DNA from: Synechococcales cyanobacterium C42_A2020_086
GTDB lineage: Bacteria; Cyanobacteriota; Cyanobacteriia; Elainellales; Elainellaceae
Reading direction: 5' to 3'
NCBI GenBank assembly: GCA_015272325.1
Contig: JACYLU010000017.1
Coordinates: 62,001-126,000, forward strand
DNA length: 64,000 nucleotides
Part shown: one piece after another, positions 43,810 through 52,038 of the stretch
Position numbering within the stretch: the first letter of the stretch is position 1
Layout of the letters: the number at the start of each line of letters is the position of its first letter
The notes under the pieces: model-generated
What the model was told of the DNA's origin: nothing
Database searches by the model: none
The model's input: the letters and a program-made list of their open reading frames with translations, nothing else
Program-made: the position numbers and the translations under genes

Positions 43810-46539
43810 CTACGCTTCCCTGCGCCGTGCCTGCCAGGCCTCTCCAGCGCGCCGTGCAGGAAAAGTATGTACAGGAATGGGTTTAGCTCGTATCGGACGA
43901 AAGACCTGAGAAGACGCTTCATAGGTCCAGGCGACACCGTCCGGATCACGGTCACGGCTCCACTGGCCAAAGTTCTGCTGCTGTTTGCGGCGAGAGATGG
44001 TTTGGGGCGAAGTTCCTAGTCGAGTGGCCAGCTCTTTCTGGATCAAGGTATCGAGTCGGGAGACAGGAAGCGAAACTGCCTGAATCGCGGATGCAGATAT
44101 GGTAGGTGTCCGGGGTCGGTCTTTTGCTGTCTGAACCTCGCCCCATTCCGATTGAAAGGATTGCTCTTGATCGGTTGTCGTGAGAGAGATGACCGCCGGT
44201 TGTGATGCTATCATCGAGCTGAACCCATCCATCGTCACTTGACTGGGTCCCAAGAGTGGGCGGAGACCGTTGAGTTCTGCCAGAATGGCTGACCCATTAT
44301 TGATCAAGATAGCCAGAACAGGATTGAGCGCAAAGAGGACTCCTGCCAGCACCGCACTCAAGTTCGGCACAATCACCATCGCAATGTTCTGAGTAACGAT
44401 TTCCATTGCATGTTCGGCAATGTGCAGAGCCTGAAGCAGTTGCGTCAGCCGGTCGTCCATTAGCACCACATCGGCTGTTTCTCGGGCAATGCCGCTGGCG
44501 GCCGCAAAGGAAATAGAAACATCGGCATATGCTAGAGCGGCGGAGTCGTTGATGCCATCTCCACAAAAGGCAACGGTCTTGCCACTCTCATGCAGGGCTT
44601 GCACCACCTCTACTTTGCGCTCTGGGAACGCCTCTGCATAGACGTTGCCTCTGGGAATGCCTAAATCGTCCGCAATCGCATTGGCAATGCGGGCTTCATC
44701 GCCACTCAGGATGTAGACCTCAATGCCGCGTGCCTGTAGGGCTTGTACCACAGTGCGGCTTTCCGCTCGCAGCGGATCGCTATATAGAATTACCCCCATC
44801 AAGTCACCATCAATGGCGACATAAACTAGCGAGTGCGGCCCGGATTCCAAATCCGGATAGCGATTGTGCAGTTCTTGTACTGGGATCTGCCATGTGGTCA
44901 TCATCCGATGGCTGCCAACTAGCACTGTGCGCCCATCAATGTGCGCTTTGACCCCTAGCCCGACGTGATACTCCCATTCATCGCACGATCGCAAAGATAG
45001 CTGCAGGTTGCGAGCATGGCGAATGATTGCCTCTGCTACTGGATGCGTCAAACCTTGCTCGGCGGTTGCTGCCATTGTTAGGAGGTGAGTTTCAGAGACA
45101 TCCGATCTCAGCAGCTTGATGCCAGTCACGCCGGCTTGTCCTTGAGTCAGGGTGCCGGTTTTGTCAAAGACAATCACATCGACATCGCACAGCAGTTCGA
45201 TTGTGCGTCCGGTGCGAATCAGAATACCGTTGCGAGCGGCATAGGTGAGAGCAGACAGTACAGTGGTTGGCACGGAGATGCGAATCCCGGTGCCCACATC
45301 GAGTGTCAGAAGTGAAATAGCGCGACCGACATCGCCACTAACCGTGCCGACTATCGCCGAGAGCAGCAGCGTCGGAGCAACGAGCTGGTTAGCAATTCTC
45401 GTCGCAAAGTTAGAAACGCGCGTATCGTGAACTGGAGCAGACTGCATAAGATTGGCAATCACCCCCGCTCGGGTATTGGCTCCAATGCGTTCCGCGACAA
45501 TACACAGATGACCGTCTACCAGGATCGTGGAAGCGAAGACCTCTTCCCCTTTTACTCGCGTCACAGGGATGGATTCCCCAGTGAGTTTGCACTGATCCAC
45601 TAGTCCTGCTCCCCGCACAATCGTGCCATCCACTGGAATCAGGTCCCCTGGGTAAACTATCACGCGGTCGCCCACAATCACTTGGTCGATGGGAACGTGC
45701 AACTCACGCCCATCCCGCTCCACAATCGCCTCGGTTCCCAAACAGCTCAGCAGGTCCAAAGAAGCGCGGTTGCTGCTGCGAGCAGTAATGTCTCGAATGA
45801 CCTCCCCACCTTCTACCATCCCTAGCATCAAGGCGGGTGCAAAGAAGCTGCCCTGAATCGTATGTAGAGTAATGGCTAGACCATCTAACAGATCAATTGA
45901 CAGTTCTCGATCGCGGAAGAGAGCAGAAAAGGCTCGATCGTACACTGGACGAGCTGCAATTAGAATGACCGCTCCAACCATGAGAGCAGGCAGCGGCACT
46001 TCGATCATCGCCGCAAAGCCCAATAGCAAACCCAATCCCGGTAAGCCCAACCGCTCCCATACATCCACCCCTTCAGACTCGGATTCATCCTGGGACTCTG
46101 GATTTAGAGCCAGAACGGCCTCTAAGCTGACCTCGGATGCTCGCTGAATGGCTTGAACAATCTGAACCTCAACGGCTGCAACTGCCTCTGGACTGATCTC
46201 GGGGCGATATTCCACCACAATCGACTCTGCAAAGGCATTCATTCGAATTTGATCTATCCCCTCAAAGCCTTGAATCAGGCTGCGCAGTGTCTCGGCATAT
46301 TCCGGGTCATTCCGCAGTCGAGGAATGCGAATACGAATGCGATGCGTGGTGCGATGAACAATCCTATACTCAACTAGGTATTCAACCAGAGATGGTGAGA
46401 CCTCAAAATGGTTGTCAAGTTGCATAGAAGAACCTAGCTTGGAAGCAACTGCTACCAAGGGTTGAGATTCAGAAGCGTCAGAGACCATTTTCCTCGGGAT
46501 GGGCCAATGGTGGATGACCGTATGGCTATTAGAGAACAT
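43810..46539 (-). CDS. P-type ATPase with HMA-like N-terminus and HTH-like C-terminal tail
   Basis: Up to 909 residues; a start at 46488 (GAGGAAA close upstream) is an alternative. Order: HMA-like domain without CxxC (about residues 55-115); membrane helices; actuator with TGES (319-322); helix with ISVPTT (421-426) where P1B pumps have CPC; D459-KTGTLT; HP (499-500); GDGIND (660-665); final helices. Residues about 825-880 then carry DTLIQKELATRLGTSPQTIS, RRKQQQNF and SRDRDPDGVAWTYE, a helix-turn-helix-like unit followed by an RDPDGxAWxY motif seen at the ends of other cyanobacterial proteins. The catalytic machinery is complete. The transported ion is unknown, since the metal-site motif is atypical. 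It is downstream of DUF5132. Confidence 0.87.
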   Translation of the reverse strand: MFSNSHTVIHHWPIPRKMVSDASESQPLVAVASKLGSSMQLDNHFEVSPSLVEYLVEYRIVHRTTHRIRIRIPRLRNDPEYAETLRSLIQGFEGIDQIRMNAFAESIVVEYRPEISPEAVAAVEVQIVQAIQRASEVSLEAVLALNPESQDESESEGVDVWERLGLPGLGLLLGFAAMIEVPLPALMVGAVILIAARPVYDRAFSALFRDRELSIDLLDGLAITLHTIQGSFFAPALMLGMVEGGEVIRDITARSSNRASLDLLSCLGTEAIVERDGRELHVPIDQVIVGDRVIVYPGDLIPVDGTIVRGAGLVDQCKLTGESIPVTRVKGEEVFASTILVDGHLCIVAERIGANTRAGVIANLMQSAPVHDTRVSNFATRIANQLVAPTLLLSAIVGTVSGDVGRAISLLTLDVGTGIRISVPTTVLSALTYAARNGILIRTGRTIELLCDVDVIVFDKTGTLTQGQAGVTGIKLLRSDVSETHLLTMAATAEQGLTHPVAEAIIRHARNLQLSLRSCDEWEYHVGLGVKAHIDGRTVLVGSHRMMTTWQIPVQELHNRYPDLESGPHSLVYVAIDGDLMGVILYSDPLRAESRTVVQALQARGIEVYILSGDEARIANAIADDLGIPRGNVYAEAFPERKVEVVQALHESGKTVAFCGDGINDSAALAYADVSISFAAASGIARETADVVLMDDRLTQLLQALHIAEHAMEIVTQNIAMVIVPNLSAVLAGVLFALNPVLAILINNGSAILAELNGLRPLLGPSQVTMDGFSSMIASQPAVISLTTTDQEQSFQSEWGEVQTAKDRPRTPTISASAIQAVSLPVSRLDTLIQKELATRLGTSPQTISRRKQQQNFGQWSRDRDPDGVAWTYEASSQVFRPIRAKPIPVHTFPARRAGEAWQARRREA

Positions 46540-46736
46540 ACCTGTGGAGGGCGAGACAAATGCAAGGCAACGGGCTAGCGCCTAACCGCATCCGTTCAGG
46601 CGGTGGCTGATCTGCTCCAACAGCTCGGAAGAGTTATCCAACTAATTCGGCCGATCTAATTTGGCAACAGGCGCTACTGGTTCGGCTAATCCCATCGGTG
46701 CCAACCCACCACTGCAAGTGGGCAAGGGAACCTGTC

Positions 46737-47087
46737 CTACTCGGAAATAATTTCAACGGCTCTCGGCGGAGTGGGTTGCTCTTGCACCTTTGCTCGGGCT
46801 GCTCGATGCTCATCCTTCGCCTCAGCCACGAGATCATTAAAGGATTCTTGCGCGTCTGCAAAGGTAGACTGTATCCCTTCAATCACATCCATTCCCCAGA
46901 TCAAAGCACTTTTTGTCGCCTCCCGTGCCGACTGGGAAACCGATTCTCCTACTCCATTCAGCTTCTCGTCTTCTTTCACCCAATTGCCCACCGTATCCAC
47001 GACTGGTGCTAACAGGACTGCCCCAACCCCAACCGCTAGCGCAGTAATCGGCTCGATTCCCAACAACAGAGCTTCTAGTTCAAACAT
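46737..47087 (-). CDS. DUF5132 domain-containing protein
   Basis: A 116-residue protein from the ATG at 47087. FELEALLLGIEPITALAVGV, then GAVLLAPVVDTVGNWVKEDE gives one Gly/Ala-rich membrane segment, followed by an amphipathic helical half (ESFNDLVAEAKDEHRAARAK). DUF5132 genes occur beside HMA-type P-type ATPase genes in cyanobacteria, as they do here, so it is likely an accessory subunit or membrane adaptor of the pump. It is the first gene of the minus-strand operon. Confidence 0.8.
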   Translation of the reverse strand: MFELEALLLGIEPITALAVGVGAVLLAPVVDTVGNWVKEDEKLNGVGESVSQSAREATKSALIWGMDVIEGIQSTFADAQESFNDLVAEAKDEHRAARAKVQEQPTPPRAVEIISE

Positions 47088-47324
47088 CTTTACCCAAGTA
47101 CTCAATGCATCACGATTATTAACAGTACACAATTTTTTGAAAGCAATAGAGTGATGCAGACGACAGTTTTAGTTCGAGAAGTAGCAGAGAGTCCTAGCTA
47201 AGAGGAAGTTGCAGACGTAATGTCAGAGAATATGCAATCTATAAAGTTAGCTGGTATGCCTCAATACATTAAATATTCAGCAATTGAGATACCCAGCAAT
47301 TGGCTCTCATAATCTCAGGCAAAC

Positions 47325-47357
47325 GAGTCAAGTATGAGTTAAGTATGAGTTAAGTAT
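47325..47357 (-). promoter_or_regulatory. Three 11-bp direct repeats, Pho-box-like
   Basis: GAGTCAAGTAT, GAGTTAAGTAT, GAGTTAAGTAT in tandem on the plus strand. Read on the minus strand they give CTTAACTC-ATA-CTTAACTC-ATA-CTTGACTC. The SphR (PhoB-type) site of cyanobacteria is known as tandem 8-bp units of PyTTAAPyPy(T/A) with 3-bp spacers, so period and core fit; only the last base of each unit differs. It lies about 240 bp upstream of the DUF5132/ATPase operon and faces it. Confidence 0.55.
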
Positions 47358-47548
47358 TGGTAGAGATTGGAGCGGGCAGCTTGGTAGCCTGCACCAATGG
47401 ATTCACCAATCAGAAAATGCATGGTTAGCATTCCAGATATTTGCATTCAATTCCTTGACACATCGGTTTTTCAGAGCTACCGTTAGAAACGGTGGTTAAA
47501 AGCTGAAAAGCCGTCACCTTGCTATTTGTTTTTTAGGGAGAGCAATTC

Positions 47549-47680
47549 ATGGAGGCTTCTAGTAGTAGTTGCCCACTTGCAAATTCCCAGGACTCTGTTG
47601 GATTTGACGACGATCCTGACCCTCATCCTGCTAGCTTGAGGCGAACGGAACTGCATTCTGCGTTTGTGCAAATGCTTTGA
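47549..47680 (+). CDS. Short upstream ORF with an Asp/Pro run (candidate leader peptide of mgtE)
   Basis: 43 codons with AGGGAG about 8 nt before the ATG. The product reads MEASSSSCPLANSQDSVGFD, then DDPDPHPASLRRTELHSAFV. The DDDPDPHP run alternates acidic residues with Pro. In enterobacteria, the mgtL leader of mgtA has such an acid/Pro pattern, which destabilises ribosomes at low Mg2+ and so switches mgtA on. mgtE lies 613 bp downstream on the same strand. Whether this short frame is translated and acts this way is an inference; the ribosome site is the direct evidence. Confidence 0.4.
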   Translation: MEASSSSCPLANSQDSVGFDDDPDPHPASLRRTELHSAFVQML

Positions 47681-47718
47681 TGAATCTGCCCAATACGACT
47701 CTATGTAGGGGTCCACGA

Positions 47719-47790
47719 TTCATCTCCGATCGCCTCTGGGCAGGGCGATTGTATCGAGAAGGAGATGAACCCATGAAAGATTTTACGTAG
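47719..47790 (+). promoter_or_regulatory. Hairpin hiding a Shine-Dalgarno sequence and a 5-codon ORF
   Basis: TTCATCTCC (47719-47727) pairs perfectly with GGAGATGAA (47761-47769). Inside, ATCGCC (47729-47734) pairs with GGCGAT (47744-47749). The 3' arm of the outer stem contains most of AAGGAG (47759-47764), an ideal ribosome site 8 nt before the ATG at 47773. That start opens only MKDFT and then TAG (47788-47790). The outer stem would block ribosome access. It is in the upstream region of mgtE. Confidence 0.6.
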
Positions 47791-48293
47791 CTGCATTTCT
47801 ATCGCAAGATCGACAAGATCATTTGCCGCCAGTGAGCTGTGAACGTGCGCTGTGCAAGCTCTTTGTTTGTATTCGCTTTTTGCTCACGGTTCATCAAGGC
47901 TGTGAGGAGTTTGATTTGAAAAACAGCGAAGGATTGAGCATAGGAATGAATTATTTCTGTTTCTCTATGCTTAGTCGCTTTCGTTTTATCGTGAAGTGAC
48001 AGCCTGATTGTCATTCGGTTTCCTTGTAATTTCTCATCATTCCTCCCTAATCTTTCCTGCTAGGCATCCGTTTCTGATGCCGAAATCTCTGATGCTGAAA
48101 TAGGCCGACCTCCGATGATTGCATTCGGACGTTTGACCTGACCCATTGGGCTACCTTTTTTCAGAATTGTCTCAAAGACTTACTTAGAAATCTGCCCAGT
48201 ATTGATTATTCGTTGATTGCGCTTTCACAGCTCTGCAATTCAATACTGTTCTGTCATTTACTGTTCATTTACTGTTATTTCAGGAGAAGACCA
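47791..48293 (+). other. Remaining mgtE leader
   Basis: 503 bp with no supportable gene. TCCGA-N9-TCGGA (about 48112-48130) is a possible hairpin and CCTTTTTT follows within about 30 bp, so a premature stop of transcription is conceivable, but the stem is weak. No M-box or yybP-ykoY signature was found. mgtE is preceded by GGAGAAG, an excellent ribosome site. Confidence 0.35.
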
Positions 48294-49670
48294 ATGGCTA
48301 TCAATCCTTTGAACGATCTGCTGGCGTATCCCAAAGCATTGGGAGCTGCTAAACTCACTGCAAATCAGCTCAGCATCTCTGAATTACTGCGGTCACTCCG
48401 CGAAATCGATCCCCATAAGCGAGTGTTGGCGTTCCGGCTGCTAGAGAAAGAGAAAGCGATTGCCGTGTTCGATGCCCTCTATCCTGATGAACAAGCTACT
48501 TTAATCCAGGGTATGACTGATCCGGAAATTTTAGTATTTCTGGAAGCGCTTGAACCCGATCAGCGAGTGCGGTTGTTTGAAGAGCTGCCGGCTAAAGTGA
48601 CTAAGCGCTTGATGAGTCAACTCAGCCCTGACTCTCACCAGGCAGTTGATTTGCTGCTAGGTTATCCCGAAGGTAGCGCTGGACGCCGTATGAGTCTGCG
48701 TTATCTAGCAGTCCGAGAAACAACCGCCGTGGATGCGGTACTCGCTTTGGTGCGGGAATCCTGCCTGCGAGACAATGAACTGGACATGATCTTTGTGATT
48801 GATCAGCAACGGTTCTATCGCGGCTTCGTTCGCACGGTGCGTTTGATGAAAGCCGACCCTGACCTGCCCATTGCACAGCTCATTGATGGTAGAGACATTG
48901 CCATCCCTGCTACAGCACCTGAAATGCAAGCAGTCCGTCTGCTTAAAGACTATGATCTGCCTGCTATTCCTGTGGTGGATAGTGAAGGCCGACTCGTGGG
49001 CGATATTGCCTTTGATGATGTGATTGATTTGATTGAAGAAGAAGCATCAGCTGCTGCCCTTGCTCAAGCGGGAGTCGGTAATCTGCTGGGTCGCGACCAA
49101 GCTTGGAGTGAGAAACTAGTTCGAGGACCCATCCGCTACGCAGTTCAGCTCCGAATCGCCTGTTTAATCATTACTCTGATTGGCGGCATGCTGGTGGGTG
49201 GGGTAATTCAAAGCTTTGAAGAAATCCTGGAAGCGGTTGTTGTAGTCGCCATTTTCATTCCAGTCGTGATGGATATGGGAGGCAATGTCGGTACGCAATC
49301 TACTACGGTTTTTGCACGGGGGCTAGCATGGCAGCATATCGATGTCCGGCATTATGGAACGTATCTGTTTCGAGAGCTTCGCATTGGTCTGATCATGGGG
49401 TTGATTCTAGGAGCGACTGGCGGAACCATTGCCTATGTCTGGCAGGGCGTTCCAAATGGCATCCCTCAACTGGGGCTAGCAGTCGGGCTTTCCTTGTTTG
49501 CGGTTGTTACGCTAGCTGCCGTTTTGGGTGCCCTATTGCCCTGGCTCTTGCTCAAACTAGGCTTTGATCATGGACCAGCGGCTGACCCATTTGTAACTAC
49601 GATCAAGGATTTCACCGGCTTGCTGCTTTACTTCTACTTGGTGAGTTGGCTGCTGGGCATTCAGGCATAA
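48294..49670 (+). CDS. mgtE: Magnesium transporter/channel MgtE
   Basis: A 458-residue protein from the ATG at 48294, chosen because GGAGAAG lies 7 nt upstream; an open frame farther upstream is hydrophobic but unrelated. The N-domain (about residues 25-130; VFDALYPDEQATLIQGM, then LFEELPAKVTKRLMSQLSPD) is followed by paired CBS domains (about 140-265) that sense Mg2+, and then five membrane helices. VVMDMGGNVGTQSTTVFARG and GPAADPFVTTIKDFTGLLLY are the channel motifs. The unusually long upstream region holds the candidate regulatory elements listed separately. Confidence 0.94.
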   Translation: MAINPLNDLLAYPKALGAAKLTANQLSISELLRSLREIDPHKRVLAFRLLEKEKAIAVFDALYPDEQATLIQGMTDPEILVFLEALEPDQRVRLFEELPAKVTKRLMSQLSPDSHQAVDLLLGYPEGSAGRRMSLRYLAVRETTAVDAVLALVRESCLRDNELDMIFVIDQQRFYRGFVRTVRLMKADPDLPIAQLIDGRDIAIPATAPEMQAVRLLKDYDLPAIPVVDSEGRLVGDIAFDDVIDLIEEEASAAALAQAGVGNLLGRDQAWSEKLVRGPIRYAVQLRIACLIITLIGGMLVGGVIQSFEEILEAVVVVAIFIPVVMDMGGNVGTQSTTVFARGLAWQHIDVRHYGTYLFRELRIGLIMGLILGATGGTIAYVWQGVPNGIPQLGLAVGLSLFAVVTLAAVLGALLPWLLLKLGFDHGPAADPFVTTIKDFTGLLLYFYLVSWLLGIQA

Positions 49671-49693
49671 TCCGCATCGCGGCTGCTACCTCA

Positions 49694-51070
49694 TTACCCT
49701 GGCTCTGCGGCTAACCGTCCCGACTGGATCGCTGTCACTAGGGCATGGTAATCTTGCTCCACCTGCTGAGCATAGGTCATGGCGAACGCCGTTATAGCCA
49801 GATCAAACTTATTACTCTGCCCTAGGTAGCCGCTAATCATCGCTGCATCACCAGTCCGAGCATGGGCACGGGCCAACGCAGCGCCACAGATTTCGGCATA
49901 GTCTTCCAATCGCCGAGCAGACATGCCCTTGACCTTGATCGAAGTTTTCATGTCTTTGAGTTGGCGGAAATAGAAGTCTTGCCCTTGCTGATTACTAGTC
50001 CATCCCAAAAAAATATCGCTAGCAGCCTGCATTAAGCGCTGTCCGCTCACGATGCGCTCTCCCTCATGGGAGTAAGGACTGGTCCCTACATAGGGTTCCA
50101 ACACCGAGGGTCGTGCCTCCTTGTACTGCAACAAAAGAGGATCTTCATTATCGTCTAGCAGCAGAACCACACCACAATGAGTGCCCACACTGCCCACGCC
50201 GACCACCTTCAGTGCCGCGTCTACTAAGCGGTAGCGATCGAGCAAAAACTGGCGATCGACCTGAAGGGTGTCTCGATATTGCTCAAACACCGCCTGAATG
50301 CTCTCAAAGTACTCGGGTTGATTGGGCGGATGATAGAGTAGGGGCGGATTATCGATCAAGCGGTACTGTCCATCCACCCGCTCGGTCAACTGAGCTACCG
50401 CTCGATCCGACGTGCGGCTGAACGCCCTAGCGGCCATCTGAGTCCACTGCTGGCGTGTGTCTTCGTCCGGGGCATGTTCAATCAGCAAGCTTGCGTCTAG
50501 CCGAGCATACCAGACTTCTAGCGTTCGCATCTGGCTGTATTGGGTAATCGCCATTCGGTAAGCTTGGGCAGCCGCTAGGACAGCATCAGAAGTTGCTTGC
50601 TTTGGCAGAGACAGATCGTGTCCGGCAACCGCAATACTAGTTACTAGGCGTTTCAGATCCCATTCCCAGGGGGCAACTAGGGTTTCATCAAAATCATTCA
50701 CGTCAAAAATAAGATTCCGCTCTGGAGTGGCAAAGCCGCCAAAATTGAGCAGATGACAATCTCCACAGGCTTGCACTCGAATGCCGGTAGTGGGAGTGGT
50801 TGCTAGATCGGCTGCCATAATCACGGCACTCCCGCGCAGAAGCGTGAAGGGAGACTGCATCATGCGATAGTGCCGGATGGGAATTAGATGATCAATGCGC
50901 TGCTGGTTCGATTGTTCGATCAGGGCAATGGGATCAGGGCGATCAACTGGGGGTTGCCAGTGGCTGTGATGGGATCGGGGCACTTTCTGTCGCAATTCCT
51001 TACCCGCTGCTCGGCGAGCCTGACGAGAGGGCTGGGCGGAGGGCGTCAGTTCCGAAGAGTGCGGTAGCAT
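49694..51070 (-). CDS. DUF2252 family protein
   Basis: A 458-residue protein with a kinase-like fold. QACGDCHLLNFGGFATPERN, then LIFDVNDFDETLVAPWEWDL and KRLVTSIAVAG are the family's central motifs; the GDxHxxNFG and DxNDFDE elements resemble the catalytic and metal-binding loops of aminoglycoside-type kinases. Substrate and function are unknown. The N-terminal about 35 residues are basic and variable. It is convergent with mgtE, with only 23 bp between the stops. Confidence 0.9.
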   Translation of the reverse strand: MLPHSSELTPSAQPSRQARRAAGKELRQKVPRSHHSHWQPPVDRPDPIALIEQSNQQRIDHLIPIRHYRMMQSPFTLLRGSAVIMAADLATTPTTGIRVQACGDCHLLNFGGFATPERNLIFDVNDFDETLVAPWEWDLKRLVTSIAVAGHDLSLPKQATSDAVLAAAQAYRMAITQYSQMRTLEVWYARLDASLLIEHAPDEDTRQQWTQMAARAFSRTSDRAVAQLTERVDGQYRLIDNPPLLYHPPNQPEYFESIQAVFEQYRDTLQVDRQFLLDRYRLVDAALKVVGVGSVGTHCGVVLLLDDNEDPLLLQYKEARPSVLEPYVGTSPYSHEGERIVSGQRLMQAASDIFLGWTSNQQGQDFYFRQLKDMKTSIKVKGMSARRLEDYAEICGAALARAHARTGDAAMISGYLGQSNKFDLAITAFAMTYAQQVEQDYHALVTAIQSGRLAAEPG

Positions 51071-51226
51071 AATCCAAGGCGGGCGAGGTTAGAGTACAAC
51101 CTTTTCGATTATCCAAACTGCTCGGCAGCAGTGGGTGTGTTCTACTCTACAGGCAAACATTGCCGCAATCGCATCAGCTCAGGAATCTGGCATTGAATCA
51201 TCAACAGATCACCACTGAGGTAAAAC

Positions 51227-51928
51227 ATGTCCTGGATTGAATTTACCCTTCGGCTGGGTGTTGCTCTCCTGCTGGGTTCAGTCGTAGGACTGGAGCGTCA
51301 ATGGCGACAACGCATGGCGGGATTACGCACTAGCGCTTTGGTATCAACTGGAGCGGCTTTGTTTGTGCTGCTATCAGTCATGACGCCAGAAGAGGCCAGC
51401 CCAACCCGCATTGCTGCTCAGGTGGTTTCTGGAATTGGCTTTCTGGCAGGTGGGGTGATCCTGCGCGAAGGAGCCAACGTCCGTGGGCTGAATACCGCTG
51501 CAACCATCTGGTGTGCTGCTGCAATTGGCTGCCTTGCTGGTTCAGGATGGTTCACACAGGCATTCATTGGAACGTTGGTTATCCTGGTTGCCAATATTTT
51601 GCTGCGCCCGATTGGCTACAGGATCAATCAGCAGCCGCTCAAAGGCACAGAGGTTGAATTGTGCTATCGCTGCAGTGTGATTTGCAGCAGCAAGCATGAA
51701 GCCCATATCCGAGCTTTGCTACTACAAGCGGTGAACCCAAGTCGGATGAGGCTGCGAGCGCTACACAGTGAAGATCTAGAATCAACTCCTGACAAGGTTG
51801 AAGTAGAGGCTGATCTGGTCACCCAAGAACGGGACGATGCATTTTTAGAGACGATTGTTAGCCGTCTGAGCTTGGAAACGGGGGTCAGCGCGGTGAGTTG
51901 GCAGATTATCGAAGAAGAATACGGTTGA
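51227..51928 (+). CDS. MgtC/SapB family protein
   Basis: A 233-residue protein. Residues 1 to about 140 carry about four membrane segments with the family motifs GLERQWRQRMAGLRTSALVS, then GIGFLAGGVILREGANVRGL and NTAATIWCAAAIGCLAG. Residues about 145-233 form an ACT-like cytoplasmic domain. MgtC proteins are linked to growth at low Mg2+ and to control of membrane ATP synthase in enteric pathogens; in cyanobacteria the role is not established. Its position near mgtA and mgtE supports a cation role. Confidence 0.9.
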   Translation: MSWIEFTLRLGVALLLGSVVGLERQWRQRMAGLRTSALVSTGAALFVLLSVMTPEEASPTRIAAQVVSGIGFLAGGVILREGANVRGLNTAATIWCAAAIGCLAGSGWFTQAFIGTLVILVANILLRPIGYRINQQPLKGTEVELCYRCSVICSSKHEAHIRALLLQAVNPSRMRLRALHSEDLESTPDKVEVEADLVTQERDDAFLETIVSRLSLETGVSAVSWQIIEEEYG

Positions 51929-52038
51929 GAAGAGAGCCGCGGCTATAACTAGGCTCCCCTCTCTATTGTCAGTTGCTATGGGTCTCTGCTGTTCCCTCTA
52001 TGTGTAATGGCTGGTGTGATGGCTGCAGCGCTAGAGGT

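Noticed and set aside
47522-48014. Minus-strand frames of 64 and 71 codons in the mgtE leader
   Set aside because: No ribosome sites, no conserved-looking sequence; one is antisense to the better-supported upstream ORF.
47133-48293. Mg2+ (M-box) or Mn2+ (yybP-ykoY) riboswitch upstream of mgtE
   Set aside because: I looked for the conserved core sequences of both classes and found neither. The structure at 47719-47790 is reported as an unassigned element instead.
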